This document shows, in pieces, positions 16,898 to 26,933 of a stretch of 37,379 nt of DNA (the stretch's first letter is position 1; every line of letters starts with the position of its first letter). Position numbers and translations under genes: made by a program. Source of the stretch: Rhodothermales bacterium (GTDB lineage Bacteria; Bacteroidota; Rhodothermia; Rhodothermales; Bin80); NCBI GenBank assembly GCA_012271205.1, contig JAAXGT010000187.1, forward strand, positions 1 through 37,379, given 5' to 3'. The notes under the pieces were generated by a model. That model was not told the origin of the DNA. It did not search any database and saw only the letters and a program-made list of their open reading frames with translations.

Positions 16898-18697
16898 ATG
16901 AGATATGACACGCATACCAAGGTCCAGCCCGTAGTCGCAGGTGACGTGTTGCCAGAACCGAATCCGGAAATTTCGGCTGAAACGCGCCGCATGTCCGGTG
17001 CCGAAATCCTGCTCCGGTCCCTGGAGGCTGAAGGTGTAAAGATTGTGTTTGGACATCCGGGTGGGGCAGTCATCAAGGTCTATGACGAGATGGCGCGTAT
17101 TAAGCCGACCTTTCAGCACATTCTGGTGCGGCATGAGCAGGGCGGCACCCACGCTGCTGAAGGGTATGCGAAAGCGACGGGCAAAGTCGGCACGGTGCTT
17201 GTTACTAGCGGTCCTGGTGCGACCAATACGGTCACCGGAATTACGGATGCCTACATGGATTCTGTGCCTATTGTCGTGTTTACCGGCCAGGTGCCAACCG
17301 GCTTGATCGGCAACGACGCGTTTCAGGAGTGTGATGCCATGGGCGTCACGCGCTCCATAACAAAGCACAGCTATCTTGTACGTGATGTTCGGGACCTTGC
17401 GCGCACGATCAAGGAGGCATATCACATTGCGCGGACCGGACGGCCGGGTCCCGTGCTGGTGGACCTTCCCAAGGATGTCCTGATGGCTGAAGCACCGTTC
17501 CACTATCCGGAATCGGTGAGCCTGCGCGGTTATGCGATTCCGGAGGCTGGGCGCCCTGAAAAGATCACGCGGGCAGCACGCATGATTATGGAATCCCAGC
17601 GTCCGATTTTCTACGTCGGGGGAGGTGCCATTAACAGCAATGCCTCCGAATCCCTGACGGAGTTTGCGCAGCATGCGCGCATCCCGGTAACTACCACGTT
17701 GCACGGACTCGGCGCCTTTCCGGAGGATGACGTGCTTGCCCTGCGCATGTTGGGCATGCATGGTACCTGGTGGGCCAACCAAGCTGTGCAACACTGTGAT
17801 CTCATTATTGCAGTAGGGGCACGCTTTGATGATCGTGTCACAGGCAAATTGGACTCTTGGGCCCCCCACGCCAAGGTGATCCACATCGAGATCGATCAGT
17901 CGTGTATATCGAAAAACGTATTTGCAGACTGCGCCATTTTGGGCGATGTCAATACGGTGCTGAAGCAGCTGCGACCTTTGGTTGAGCCCAAGGACACGTC
18001 GGAATGGCTTGCCCAGATTGAGGCTTGGCGGCAGGAGTGTCCGCTCGAGTACGAACAAGACGGTAAATTGCGTGCACAATTTATTATTGAAGCGATGCGG
18101 GAGAAGACACAAGGCGATGCCGTGGTACTTACCGATGTGGGGCAGCACCAGATGTGGACGGCGCAGTACTTCCGTTTCTTGCATCCGCGCACACATATAA
18201 CCAGTGGCGGTTTGGGAACCATGGGCTTCGGTATGCCGGCCGCGATGGGTGCTGCGTTCGGACTACGCGAAGCCAAGTCTGATCGGCCAGTCGTTTGTAT
18301 AAGTGGCGATGGAGGGTTCGTTATGAATGCGCAAGAGCTCAGCGTGGCTGCGGCCCACAAATTGCCGCTCAAGCTCGCGGTTATCAACAACCGTTTTCTG
18401 GGCATGGTCCGTCAGTGGCAGGAGCTCTTCCACATGGAACGTTACAGTCACACAGATTTGTCCGACACGAATCCAGACTTCGTCAAGCTGGCCGAGGCGC
18501 ATCATTGTGTGGGGCTGCGTGCAAGCACGCCGGACGAGGCGCTCGGGATTATTGACGAGGCGTGGAAGGTCCATGATCGACCGACTGTCATGGAGTTCCA
18601 GGTGGCCAAAGAGGAAATGGTGTTTCCAATGGTGCCTGCGGGTGCAGCTACCGGCGACATGATTACGAAACGCATGACCCCGAATTCGTTTGTCTGA
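16898..18697 (+). CDS. ilvB: Acetolactate synthase large subunit
   Basis: This TPP-dependent enzyme condenses two pyruvates to acetolactate (valine, leucine) or pyruvate with 2-oxobutyrate (isoleucine). It has 599 residues from ATG 16898. The proton-relay glutamate is Glu80 in RHEQGGTHAAEGYA. The central FAD domain carries GMHGTWWANQA and VGARFDDRVTG, and the C-terminal TPP motif is GDGGFVMNAQEL ending in INN. About 34 N-terminal residues precede the conserved MSGAEILL (16991), an extension that is variable in the family, and a start there is possible. It is followed after two bases by ilvN, the regulatory subunit. Confidence 0.97.
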   Translation: MRYDTHTKVQPVVAGDVLPEPNPEISAETRRMSGAEILLRSLEAEGVKIVFGHPGGAVIKVYDEMARIKPTFQHILVRHEQGGTHAAEGYAKATGKVGTVLVTSGPGATNTVTGITDAYMDSVPIVVFTGQVPTGLIGNDAFQECDAMGVTRSITKHSYLVRDVRDLARTIKEAYHIARTGRPGPVLVDLPKDVLMAEAPFHYPESVSLRGYAIPEAGRPEKITRAARMIMESQRPIFYVGGGAINSNASESLTEFAQHARIPVTTTLHGLGAFPEDDVLALRMLGMHGTWWANQAVQHCDLIIAVGARFDDRVTGKLDSWAPHAKVIHIEIDQSCISKNVFADCAILGDVNTVLKQLRPLVEPKDTSEWLAQIEAWRQECPLEYEQDGKLRAQFIIEAMREKTQGDAVVLTDVGQHQMWTAQYFRFLHPRTHITSGGLGTMGFGMPAAMGAAFGLREAKSDRPVVCISGDGGFVMNAQELSVAAAHKLPLKLAVINNRFLGMVRQWQELFHMERYSHTDLSDTNPDFVKLAEAHHCVGLRASTPDEALGIIDEAWKVHDRPTVMEFQVAKEEMVFPMVPAGAATGDMITKRMTPNSFV

Positions 18698-18699
18698 TC

Positions 18700-19275
18700 A
18701 TGGCTGAACCTCTTGTACTGACGCCGCAGCAGATTATTCGGAAAAAGGCGGCTGGAGAGCCGGTCGAGCCGGATGATCAGGAGCTCACCAGCCAGCATAC
18801 GATTGTTGTGCTCGTGGAAAACTCGATCGGCGCGTTTATTCGCGTTGTGAATATGTTTTCAGCACGCGGCTTCAACATTGAAAGCGTGACGGTCGGGGTT
18901 ACGGATGATCCGACCATTAGCCGCATGAATATCGTGACTACCGGCAATGAACGTATCATCGCCCAGATCTTGCGACAGCTCAGCCGCCTGGTGGAGACTA
19001 TTGAGGTCACTGACCTGACCGGCACCGATTTTGTTGAGCGGGAGCTTTGCTTGCTCAAGGTGCGCTACACGGGCCGGTCCCGTGCGGAGATCCTTGATAT
19101 CAACAGCATATTTCAGGGGAAGGTCGTTGACATAACATGTGAAACGATGACAGTTGAGCTGCGTGGTCCATCCCAGAAAATCAATGCGTTCATCAAGATG
19201 ATGCAACCGCACAATATCGTGGAGGTCGCCCGCAGCGGTCGCGTGGCGATGCAGCGCGACCACACAAGCATCTGA
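18700..19275 (+). CDS. ilvN: Acetolactate synthase small (regulatory) subunit
   Basis: IlvN activates IlvB and gives valine feedback control. The 191-residue protein has a 30-residue N-terminal extension, then the ACT domain ([20 protein letters not shown], then [12 protein letters not shown]) and the C-terminal ALS_ss domain ([10 protein letters not shown], then SGRVAMQRD at the end). The start lies two bases after the ilvB stop, as expected for subunits made in fixed ratio. Confidence 0.96.
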   Translation: MAEPLVLTPQQIIRKKAAGEPVEPDDQELTSQHTIVVLVENSIGAFIRVVNMFSARGFNIESVTVGVTDDPTISRMNIVTTGNERIIAQILRQLSRLVETIEVTDLTGTDFVERELCLLKVRYTGRSRAEILDINSIFQGKVVDITCETMTVELRGPSQKINAFIKMMQPHNIVEVARSGRVAMQRDHTSI

Positions 19276-19298
19276 ATCAACACAATCAGCCCAGCAGC

Positions 19299-20315
19299 AT
19301 GAAAGTACATTACAAGGCCAATCCGGCCAGCATTCGAAAGTGCAAAGTTGCAGTTATCGGGTATGGAAGCCAAGGGCATGCCCACGCTCTGAATTTGCAT
19401 GACAGTGGCGTCACCGTGGCTGTCGGCCTGCGCGAAGGCTCCCAGTCTGCGGCAAAGGCACGTCAGAAGGGCTTGCGAGTTATGGGCATTGCGGAGGCTG
19501 CAGAATGGGGCGATGTCATCATGCTTTTGATTCCGGATCAGAATCAGAAGCGGGTTTATGAAGCAGAAATTGTTAGCCACATGAGGGCTGGCAAGGCCTT
19601 GGGGTTTGGTCACGGATTCAATATCCACTACGACCAGATTGAGGTGCCAAAAGGAGTGGATGTCTTCATGGTGGCCCCGAAGGGTCCGGGGCATCTGGTG
19701 CGCCGGACATTTGAGGAAGGCAAAGGAACGCCATGCCTGGTTGCCGTGGCACAGGATGCATCTGGAGAAGCGCTTGAACTGGCGCTCAGTTATGCGGACG
19801 CCATTGGTGGTACGCGTGCTGGCGTTATCGAAACCAACTTCAAAGACGAGACCGAGACAGACCTGTTTGGTGAGCAGGCTGTACTTTGCGGTGGCAGCCA
19901 AGCCCTAATCCAAGCCGGGTTTGAGGTCTTGGTGGAAGCGGGCTATCCGGAAGAACTGGCTTACTTCGAGGTGTTGCATGAGTTGAAGCTTATCGTCGAT
20001 CTCTACTACGAAGGAGGCCTCTCGTACATGAATTACTCCATCAGCGATACGGCGGAGTACGGCAACTATTCGCGGGGACCGCGCGTGATTGGCCCTGAAG
20101 TTAAGGAGGAGATGAAACGCATCTTGGCGGAAATCCAGTCCGGTGTGTTTGCACGGGAATGGATTGCAGAATGCGAAGGAGGACAGCCAACGTTTAAGAC
20201 GTACCGTGAGCGAACGGGAGCACACCCGGTCGAAGCTGTCGGCCAACGGCTGCGCAAGATGATGAGTTGGCTGAGACGCAGCACGGATACAGCTGAAACG
20301 CCCAAGGCGGCATAG
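19299..20315 (+). CDS. ilvC: Ketol-acid reductoisomerase (class I)
   Basis: IlvC isomerises and reduces acetolactate or acetohydroxybutyrate to the dihydroxy acids with Mg2+ and NADPH. It has 338 residues, the short class I form. The Rossmann motif is [15 protein letters not shown], and the cofactor loop GLREGSQS carries Arg and Ser residues typical of NADPH specificity. The C-terminal knotted domain has the metal ligands in [12 protein letters not shown] and in the [17 protein letters not shown] helix. The product needs IlvD, which is not in the window. Confidence 0.97.
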   Translation: MKVHYKANPASIRKCKVAVIGYGSQGHAHALNLHDSGVTVAVGLREGSQSAAKARQKGLRVMGIAEAAEWGDVIMLLIPDQNQKRVYEAEIVSHMRAGKALGFGHGFNIHYDQIEVPKGVDVFMVAPKGPGHLVRRTFEEGKGTPCLVAVAQDASGEALELALSYADAIGGTRAGVIETNFKDETETDLFGEQAVLCGGSQALIQAGFEVLVEAGYPEELAYFEVLHELKLIVDLYYEGGLSYMNYSISDTAEYGNYSRGPRVIGPEVKEEMKRILAEIQSGVFAREWIAECEGGQPTFKTYRERTGAHPVEAVGQRLRKMMSWLRRSTDTAETPKAA

Positions 20316-20339
20316 CCGTTTTCTTTTCCCCACAACATA

Positions 20340-21404
20340 ATGCCTCACATCGCGGTACTCCCGGGCGACGGGGTCGGTCCTGAGGTCACGTGTTCAGCAG
20401 TACGCGTGCTTGAGGCGGCGGGTGCGGCCTTTGGCGCTGACTTGCAGATATCCACGCATACTGTGGGGGGCGCGGCACTAGATGAATATGACACGCCATT
20501 TCCTGATGCGACGCGAGAGGCCTGCATGCGGGCGGACGCTGTGCTTATGGGTGCTATTGGCGATCCCAAATGGGATCATGAGGTAGGTGCACGTCGCTGT
20601 GAGGCTGCACTCCTGACATTGCGCAAGATGTTGGGTGTGTATGCCAACCTGAGACCGATTCTTGTCCCGGAGGCTATGGCGGAAGCCTCGCCTCTGAGAT
20701 CGTCGCTTGTTGCCGGAACGGACATCCTGATCGTGCGCGAACTCACAGGCGGAGTATATTTTGGTGAGCCTCGTATGCGGGTGGCTGGATACGCGGTCAA
20801 TACCATGGAATACACGCATGAGGAGGTTGCGCGCATTGCGCGCGTGGCCTTTCGCTGGGCGGAAAAACGTCAGGGGCGTGTGACTTCGGTGGACAAGGCT
20901 AATGTGTTGGAGGTGTCGCAGTTGTGGCGTGATGTGGTTACAGAAGTGCACGCGCGCGAATTCGCGCATCTTGAGCTTAATCATTTGTACGTGGATAATG
21001 CCGCGATGCAGCTCGTACTGCACCCGCGCCAGTTTGACGTCGTGCTTACAGGCAATATTTTTGGGGACATTCTATCGGATTTGGCAGCCACACTGCCGGG
21101 ATCACTGGGCGTATTGCCTTCAGCCAGCCTAGGTGGGGAAGTGGATCTCTTTGAGCCGGTCCATGGCAGTGCTCCGGATATAGCCGGGCGAGGCGTGGCC
21201 AATCCCATGGGGGCTATACTGAGTGCCGCGATGCTTCTGGATACGCTTGATATGAGCGAAGCTGCACAGTGTATCCGTCGTGGCGTGACCAGCGCGCTGG
21301 CTGCCGGATTTCGCACCCGAGATTTGGGTGGTCGATCGTCAACGCGTGAATTTGGCGACGTCGTGCTGGAGCACGCATTGGACAGCACTCCGATACCTGC
21401 CTGA
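20340..21404 (+). CDS. leuB: 3-Isopropylmalate dehydrogenase
   Basis: LeuB oxidatively decarboxylates 3-isopropylmalate to 2-oxoisocaproate with NAD+. It has 354 residues. Family signatures are PGDGVGPEVT at the N-terminus, the AVLMGAIGDPKWD loop, LRKMLGVYANLRP, VRELTGGVYFGEPR, the catalytic-region VDKANVLEVSQLW, and NIFGDILSDLAA with the C-terminal GSAPDIAGRGVANP nucleotide loop. In this operon it may also oxidise 3-methylmalate from the citramalate route, because no second dehydrogenase is present. Confidence 0.97.
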   Translation: MPHIAVLPGDGVGPEVTCSAVRVLEAAGAAFGADLQISTHTVGGAALDEYDTPFPDATREACMRADAVLMGAIGDPKWDHEVGARRCEAALLTLRKMLGVYANLRPILVPEAMAEASPLRSSLVAGTDILIVRELTGGVYFGEPRMRVAGYAVNTMEYTHEEVARIARVAFRWAEKRQGRVTSVDKANVLEVSQLWRDVVTEVHAREFAHLELNHLYVDNAAMQLVLHPRQFDVVLTGNIFGDILSDLAATLPGSLGVLPSASLGGEVDLFEPVHGSAPDIAGRGVANPMGAILSAAMLLDTLDMSEAAQCIRRGVTSALAAGFRTRDLGGRSSTREFGDVVLEHALDSTPIPA

Positions 21405-21429
21405 TTATTCCACCAGTTTAGGTAGAACT

Positions 21430-23043
21430 ATGCATAGTGATCGCGTTCTGATTTTTGACACCACGCTGCGTGACGGGGAGCAGGCCCCGGGTGCGTCCAT
21501 GACCATCGGAGAAAAGCTGCGAATAGCGCAGCAGCTTGCCCGACTTAACGTGGATATTATTGAGGCGGGCTTTCCCATTTCGTCTCCGGGTCAGTTTGAT
21601 GCGGTCCAGCGCATTGCGCGTGAAGTGGACGGTCCCGTGGTTGCGGCTTTGGCCCGCACCATGCCAGCGGATATAGATGCGGCGGGTGAGGCGCTGCTTA
21701 CCGGCTCACGCAAGCGGATCCACACGTTTGTCGCCACGAGTGATATTCATTTGGCCGCCAAGTTCGGAGATGATCGCTATGGCCGCACGATGGCCGAGAA
21801 ACGGGATACGATTCTGTCTATGACTGATCGGGCGGTCCGACAGGCCAAAGCCATCACGGACGACGTGGAATTCAGCGCCGAGGATGCCGGCCGAACGGAG
21901 ATCGAGTTTTTGGTGCAGGTTATTGATGTGGCCATTGCGGCTGGCGCCACTACGATCAACATACCGGACACCACCGGTTATTGCGTACCGAAGGAGTACG
22001 CAGCGCTCTTTCATGCCGTACGTGACGAGTGTATTCGTGCACGGGGCGTAGTCTTGTCGACCCATTGCCACGATGATTTGGGACTTGCAGTTGCCAACTC
22101 GCTGGCGGGCGTGCTGGCCGGCGCGCGACAGATTGAGTGTACTATCAACGGAATTGGTGAACGTGCCGGAAATGCTTCTCTGGAAGAAGTAGTGATGGCA
22201 CTCAAGATTCGCGGTCAGCACTTTGGCACCCAAACCGGGATTGAAACGCGTCTGCTCACGGAAACAAGCCGCATGGTGTCCATTGCAACGGGTTTTGCGG
22301 TTCCCCCCAATAAGGCGGTAGTGGGAAGCAATGCCTTCAGTCACGAGGCTGGGATCCACCAGCACGGTGTGCTCAAGAGTCGCGAAACATATGAGATTAT
22401 GCGGGCGGAGGATGTGGGCCAGAGAGCCGAAGCTATTCGGCTGGGTCGACACTCCGGACGCCATGGTCTCTTTAGCCGACTGGAAAAACTGGGTGTTTTT
22501 GTGCCGGATGAGCGGAAGGCGGAGGTCTACCAGCGCTTTATGGAGCTCGCCGACCAAAAGAAGGAAGTGTATGACGAGGATCTGGTGACCATAGCCCAAG
22601 AGTCCAGAGGTGGAGTACCCGTGGAGCATTATCGGCTGGATCACATGCATGTATCCTCGGGAACCGGACGGGCTCCCAAGGCTGAAGTATTGGTACATCA
22701 CCATTCATCGGACACGGCCTGCCGGAAAGTGGCGGACGGAGATGGGCCTGTCGCGGCCATATATAAAGCAATTGACCGGGCGACTGGGAGCCATCACGAT
22801 CTGGTCAGTTATGGTATTCGCTCGGTAGGTGAGGGAGCTGACGCTATGGGCGAGGTGACAGTGCTGATTGGCGAGAGCGGGGCGCTTTTCCGGGGTATAG
22901 CGCGCCATACCGATGTATTGCAAGCTTCCGCCGATGCGTATATACAGGCGCTCAACCAGTTGGAGGGGTTCCGGGCAGACCGGCAGGATGTTGAATTTGT
23001 GTCCGATGGGATTATGCAGTCCTTTGAAGGTGACGCAGCCTGA
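21430..23043 (+). CDS. leuA: 2-Isopropylmalate synthase
   Basis: LeuA condenses acetyl-CoA with 2-oxoisovalerate, the committed step of leucine synthesis. From ATG 21430 (an AGG 7 bases upstream) it has 537 residues, with the DRE-TIM metallolyase entry [16 protein letters not shown], the metal-binding [16 protein letters not shown], the [14 protein letters not shown] motif and the HEAGIHQHG loop. A C-terminal LeuA dimer/allosteric domain follows, with VLVHHHSSD and [13 protein letters not shown], so leucine feedback is expected. It differs from the cimA product by the [13 protein letters not shown] motif after the first strand. An upstream in-frame extension to 21328 lies inside leuB and is rejected. 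Confidence 0.96.
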   Translation: MHSDRVLIFDTTLRDGEQAPGASMTIGEKLRIAQQLARLNVDIIEAGFPISSPGQFDAVQRIAREVDGPVVAALARTMPADIDAAGEALLTGSRKRIHTFVATSDIHLAAKFGDDRYGRTMAEKRDTILSMTDRAVRQAKAITDDVEFSAEDAGRTEIEFLVQVIDVAIAAGATTINIPDTTGYCVPKEYAALFHAVRDECIRARGVVLSTHCHDDLGLAVANSLAGVLAGARQIECTINGIGERAGNASLEEVVMALKIRGQHFGTQTGIETRLLTETSRMVSIATGFAVPPNKAVVGSNAFSHEAGIHQHGVLKSRETYEIMRAEDVGQRAEAIRLGRHSGRHGLFSRLEKLGVFVPDERKAEVYQRFMELADQKKEVYDEDLVTIAQESRGGVPVEHYRLDHMHVSSGTGRAPKAEVLVHHHSSDTACRKVADGDGPVAAIYKAIDRATGSHHDLVSYGIRSVGEGADAMGEVTVLIGESGALFRGIARHTDVLQASADAYIQALNQLEGFRADRQDVEFVSDGIMQSFEGDAA

Positions 23044-23063
23044 TTGGAAGTTTCTTGAGCGGA

Positions 23064-24362
23064 ATGGCATTGACAGTTACAGAAAAGATTCTGGCACGCC
23101 ACAGCGGGCGTGAGCGGGTGGTCCCAGGGGAAAGCATCTGGGTCGATGTGGACATACTAATGACGCACGATGTGTGTGGGCCTCCGACCGTTGATATATT
23201 CAAGCGCGAGTTTGGGGAAAATGCCCGCGTATGGGATCCGGACAAGCTGGTCGTATTGCCGGATCACTACATCTTTACAAAGAACCACCACGCCAACCGC
23301 AACGTGCGCCTATTGCGGGCTTTTGCTCAAGAGCAGTCGCTGCCTCATTATTACGATGTCGGCACTCCCCGTTACAAGGGAGTGTGCCACGTTGCACTGG
23401 CCGAGGAAGGGTTCAACCGACCCGGATCTGTGCTGATCGGTACCGACAGCCACACGTGCACCTCTGGTGCGTTTGGGTTGTTTTCAACCGGAGTGGGCAA
23501 TACAGATGCAGCGCTCATTATGGGTACGGGCAAGATCTGGTTACGGGTCCCCCAAACCATGCGGTTTATTTTTGAAGGTACATTGCCCCCGTACTTAATG
23601 GCGAAGGACCTTATTCTGGCGGTAATTGGGGATATCGGGTGTGATGGGGCTACGTATCGGGCCATGGAGTTTGATGGAGAGGCCGTGTATGCGCTTTCCA
23701 TGCAAGAACGTATGACGCTCACCAACATGGCCATTGAGGCTGGTGGCAAGAACGGCATTATTGCGGCAGACCAAGTAACGCTGGATTATGTGCGGGCACG
23801 GACCGATGCGGCCTTTGAAACCGTCTTTAGCGACACCGATGCCCGATACCATTCTGAATATCGCTATGACGTGAGCGAGTTGGAGCCGGTCGTGGCCAAG
23901 CCGCACCGTCCCGACAATCGCGCGAGTGTAGTCGAGGTTGCGGGGACACACTTGGATCGTGCCTATGTGGGCAGCTGTACCGGGGGGAAGCTCGAAGATT
24001 TTAAGGCCGCGGCAAACGTTATGAAGGGGCGGGAGGTCGTAATTGACACATTCATTGTCCCTGCGACCACTGAAATCAGCCAGGCCTTGCACACGACCAG
24101 CATTGATGGCACCTCACTGTGGGACGTGTTCGAGCTGGCGGGGTGCAAAATGGGTCAGGCCAGTTGTGCGGCTTGCCTCGGCGGTCCTCCAGACACGTTC
24201 GGACGCATCCCTGGCAGTGAAGCGGTAATTTCTACGACGAATCGTAATTTCCCTGGCCGTATGGGTTCCAAACAAGCGTCCGTTTATCTGGCTTCCCCGC
24301 TGACTGTGGCGGCAAGTGCCCTGAGTGGCGTGATTACTGATCCGAGGGAAGTGCTTGTATAA
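23064..24362 (+). CDS. leuC: 3-Isopropylmalate/citramalate dehydratase large subunit (HACN-like)
   Basis: This Fe-S enzyme interconverts 2- and 3-isopropylmalate. About 432 residues, the shorter archaeal/homoaconitase-like form rather than the 465-residue proteobacterial one. Visible are DHYIFTKN, HVALAEEGFNRPG, IGTDSHTCTSGAFG, and the [4Fe-4S] cysteines in GSCTGGKLEDF and in CKMGQASCAACLGGP (CxxC). It pairs with leuD 15 bases downstream. The relaxed substrate range of this subtype suits a dual role on (R)-citramalate. TTG 23055 with a GGAAG upstream is an alternative start adding three residues. Confidence 0.96.
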   Translation: MALTVTEKILARHSGRERVVPGESIWVDVDILMTHDVCGPPTVDIFKREFGENARVWDPDKLVVLPDHYIFTKNHHANRNVRLLRAFAQEQSLPHYYDVGTPRYKGVCHVALAEEGFNRPGSVLIGTDSHTCTSGAFGLFSTGVGNTDAALIMGTGKIWLRVPQTMRFIFEGTLPPYLMAKDLILAVIGDIGCDGATYRAMEFDGEAVYALSMQERMTLTNMAIEAGGKNGIIAADQVTLDYVRARTDAAFETVFSDTDARYHSEYRYDVSELEPVVAKPHRPDNRASVVEVAGTHLDRAYVGSCTGGKLEDFKAAANVMKGREVVIDTFIVPATTEISQALHTTSIDGTSLWDVFELAGCKMGQASCAACLGGPPDTFGRIPGSEAVISTTNRNFPGRMGSKQASVYLASPLTVAASALSGVITDPREVLV

Positions 24363-24377
24363 TTAGGCAAGAGTTTC

Positions 24378-24944
24378 ATGCAGCCAATTATCCGTGGCTT
24401 GGCCTACGTGGTCGGAGACGCCATTGATACAGATCAAATCATTCCGGCTGAACACTTGGTGTACAGTCTCAAGAAGCCGGAAGAGCGTCGGCTGTACGGG
24501 CGCTTTGCGCTTAGTGGTGTACCGGTGGGGGGGCAGGGTCTTCCCGAAGGCTACACGCCGTTCACTGATCCGGACGAGTACCAAAGCCGGTTCACGTTCA
24601 TTGTCGCAGGCAAGAATTTCGGGTGCGGTTCCTCACGTGAACACGCCCCCTTTGCTCTTACCGAAGCCGGTGCGCAAGTAGTCATTGCGGAAAGTTACGC
24701 GCGCATCTTTTTTCGCAACACAATCGATGGAGGCTTTGTGATTCCATTTGAGTCCCACGAAAAGGTCAATGACCGCATTCGGACCGATGATGAGCTCGAG
24801 CTGGACACGCGTATTGGGCAGTTGCGCAACCACACAACAGGGCAAGAATTTTTGCTTAAGCCATTGGGAGATGTAGCGGATATTTTGCGTGCCGGCAATG
24901 TGTTTGAGTATGCCCGCCAGTCGGGACTCATTCCAGTTGCGTGA
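24378..24944 (+). CDS. leuD: 3-Isopropylmalate/citramalate dehydratase small subunit
   Basis: LeuD is the swivelling small subunit that pairs with LeuC. It has 188 residues. The family motif is GKNFGCGSSREHAPFAL, preceded by DAIDTDQIIPAEHL, which forms the substrate pocket lid, and followed by SYARIFFRNTIDGG. The DTDQIIPA segment and short length match the archaeal-like small subunits that accompany HACN-type LeuC. The stop overlaps the cimA start by one base (TGATG). Confidence 0.96.
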   Translation: MQPIIRGLAYVVGDAIDTDQIIPAEHLVYSLKKPEERRLYGRFALSGVPVGGQGLPEGYTPFTDPDEYQSRFTFIVAGKNFGCGSSREHAPFALTEAGAQVVIAESYARIFFRNTIDGGFVIPFESHEKVNDRIRTDDELELDTRIGQLRNHTTGQEFLLKPLGDVADILRAGNVFEYARQSGLIPVA

Positions 24945-26551
24945 TGGAGCGCATCGAATTATTTGACACTACATTGCGTGACGGAACGCAGGGTGAGCAC
25001 GTCACGCTTTCAGCCACTGACAAAGTGCGTATTGCGCACCGGCTGGACGAGTTCGGTATTGATGTGATTGAGGGAGGCTGGCCGGGCTCTAATCCCAAGG
25101 ATCAGGAGTTCTTTGAAAAGGCCGGCCATGAAGTATGGGCGCACGCCAGCATTTGTGCCTTTGGTTCTACGCGACGCGCGGATAACCCTGTGGAGTCAGA
25201 TCCCAATCTGCAAGCCATGCTTGCAGCAAACACGCCCGCAGTTTCGATTTTCGGCAAGAGCTGGCTGCTGCACGTGGAGCATGCCTTGCGCGTTTCAAAG
25301 CAGAAGAATCTGGACATGATCGCAGAGTCTGTGGAGTATCTGGCGCGTCATGGCAAGCGTGTGATCTATGATGCAGAGCATTTCTTCGATGGTTACAAAG
25401 ATGACCCTGGGTACGCTATTCAAACGTTGTATGCAGCTGTTGCGGGCGGAACGGACACGTTAGTGTTGTGCGACACGAATGGCGGCACGTTGCCCGGCGA
25501 GATACGAAAGATTACGGAGCAGGTCACTTCGGCTTTCGAACACGTAACGGTGGGGATACACGCGCATAACGACAGCGGCTGCGCCATTGCCAACACGCTG
25601 GCGGCTGTAGAATCCGGTGCGCGTCATATCCAAGGTACTATCAACGGCATTGGAGAGCGGACAGGCAATGTGGATTTGTGTGCGGCAATCGCTTGTTTGC
25701 AGCTCAAGATGGGCTTCAGTTGCGTGTCGGCTGGGCAGTTGGCCCAGCTGGCGGATCTCAGTCATTTCGTGGATGAGGTTGCCAACCTTGCGCCGATTGA
25801 CCGCATGCCTTTTGTCGGACGTAGCGCGTTTGCTCACAAGGGTGGCATTCATGTATCCGCAGTCATGAAAGAGCCGCGAGCGTATGAGCATATAGATCCT
25901 GGTGTAGTCGGTAACAAGCGACGCGTACTTGTCAGTGACTTGTCTGGGCAGTCCAACGTGCGGTACAAGGCGAAGGAACTCGGCATTGACCTCAACGGAA
26001 GGAATGAGGCCCGGCGGGCCGTCCAGCGAATAAAGAAACTAGAGCATCTGGGATATGAATTCCAGGGGGCGGAAGCGTCCTTTGAACTCTTGCTGCGTAC
26101 AATACGCGGTGAAGACACGGAAATGTTTACGCTGGATCGGCTGCGTGTGCACAGCGAGCAGGGCGAAAGCGGTCTGGAGTGGTCGGAGGCGACCGTGGCT
26201 GTTTTCGTGCAGGGGCACCGGGAATTGGCAGTGGGAGAGGGGGTTGGGCCTGTCGATGCACTGTCCAAGGCGTTGCAGGCGGCACTCTGCCACTTCTATC
26301 CCCGGTTAGAGGCTGTGCGGCTGGTCGATTACAAGGTGCGCGTGTTGACACCTGAAGATGCCACGGCCGCTACAGTGCGCGTATTGATCGAGCATCGGGA
26401 TTCGGGAGGAGATCGGATCTGGCACACGGTTGGCGTATCCAAGAATATTATCGAAGCCAGTTGGCAGGCTCTTTCGGACGGCATACGATACTACCTCTTC
26501 CACACGCAGACGCTCAACAAGGAGGTTGCCGAGGCTGCCAGAGCCGACTGA
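24944..26551 (+). CDS. cimA: (R)-Citramalate synthase
   Basis: CimA condenses pyruvate with acetyl-CoA to (R)-citramalate, giving 2-oxobutyrate for isoleucine without threonine deaminase. It has 535 residues. The entry motif is [19 protein letters not shown], followed by IEGGWPGSNPKD, which separates CimA from LeuA (LeuA has AGFP). Other motifs are VLCDTNGGTLPGEI, HAHNDSGCAIANTLAAV, NGIGERTGNVDL and the HKGGIHVSAV loop. The C-terminal domain includes VGEGVGPVDALSKALQAAL, as in feedback-sensitive synthases. A GTG three bases upstream is an alternative start. It ends the operon, and the following 97 bases hold no obvious terminator. Confidence 0.93.
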   Translation: MERIELFDTTLRDGTQGEHVTLSATDKVRIAHRLDEFGIDVIEGGWPGSNPKDQEFFEKAGHEVWAHASICAFGSTRRADNPVESDPNLQAMLAANTPAVSIFGKSWLLHVEHALRVSKQKNLDMIAESVEYLARHGKRVIYDAEHFFDGYKDDPGYAIQTLYAAVAGGTDTLVLCDTNGGTLPGEIRKITEQVTSAFEHVTVGIHAHNDSGCAIANTLAAVESGARHIQGTINGIGERTGNVDLCAAIACLQLKMGFSCVSAGQLAQLADLSHFVDEVANLAPIDRMPFVGRSAFAHKGGIHVSAVMKEPRAYEHIDPGVVGNKRRVLVSDLSGQSNVRYKAKELGIDLNGRNEARRAVQRIKKLEHLGYEFQGAEASFELLLRTIRGEDTEMFTLDRLRVHSEQGESGLEWSEATVAVFVQGHRELAVGEGVGPVDALSKALQAALCHFYPRLEAVRLVDYKVRVLTPEDATAATVRVLIEHRDSGGDRIWHTVGVSKNIIEASWQALSDGIRYYLFHTQTLNKEVAEAARAD

Positions 26552-26648
26552 TTTAGTCTGGAGCGACGCAGGTGTGCAATATCTGCCAGTCTGAGACAGG
26601 CGACCACATCATACATGATCGGACGTGATTGTGTAACCGGTTGCCCCG

Positions 26649-26932
26649 ATGCCTTTTCCTACTACACCCACCCTTGACGACATTTTGGAAACGTGGCGCG
26701 CAGAATCCGGGCTTCGGAGTATAGCCGGGAGCACTTCAAGGGCACGGCTTTTGAGCGGCTATGCATGGCTTATTTGGAGCATGATCCGACGCAGAGGACG
26801 CAGTATGATCCACTCTTGCACTACGGGGACTGGGCCCGGGAGCGGGGCTTGCCGGAGACGGGTGCGGCAGGGTCTCTGGCTCGCACCAAGGCTGCAATAT
26901 TGTTTCGCCCCCTTGCCTGTTGCAGCAAATGA
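26649..26932 (+). pseudogene. Decayed 5' fragment of a type ISP-like restriction helicase
   Basis: The frame from ATG 26649 reads PTLDDILETWRAES, the typical N-terminus of large restriction-helicase proteins (COG4889, single-polypeptide type ISP enzymes). The match then moves to another frame (from about 26717) that reads YSREHFKGTAFERL, then CMAYLEHDPTQR, then YGDWARERGLPETG: the KG..FERL...YL..DP block and the start of the DTGIDLVA nuclease motif. The frame change equals loss of one base. After ETG, similarity fades and a TGA follows at 26930-26932. The Mrr-like nuclease, helicase and methylase domains are absent. The fragment fills the gap between the convergent ilv-leu and arg operons. 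The family call is by remembered motif pattern. Confidence 0.6.
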
Positions 26933-26933
26933 A

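Noticed and set aside
16607-18196. 529-codon open frame on the minus strand
   Set aside because: It lies antisense to ilvB, whose motifs are complete; the antisense product has no domain-like pattern and looks like a codon-bias shadow.
21706-22704. 332-codon open frame on the minus strand
   Set aside because: Antisense to leuA within its conserved core; no recognisable protein features.
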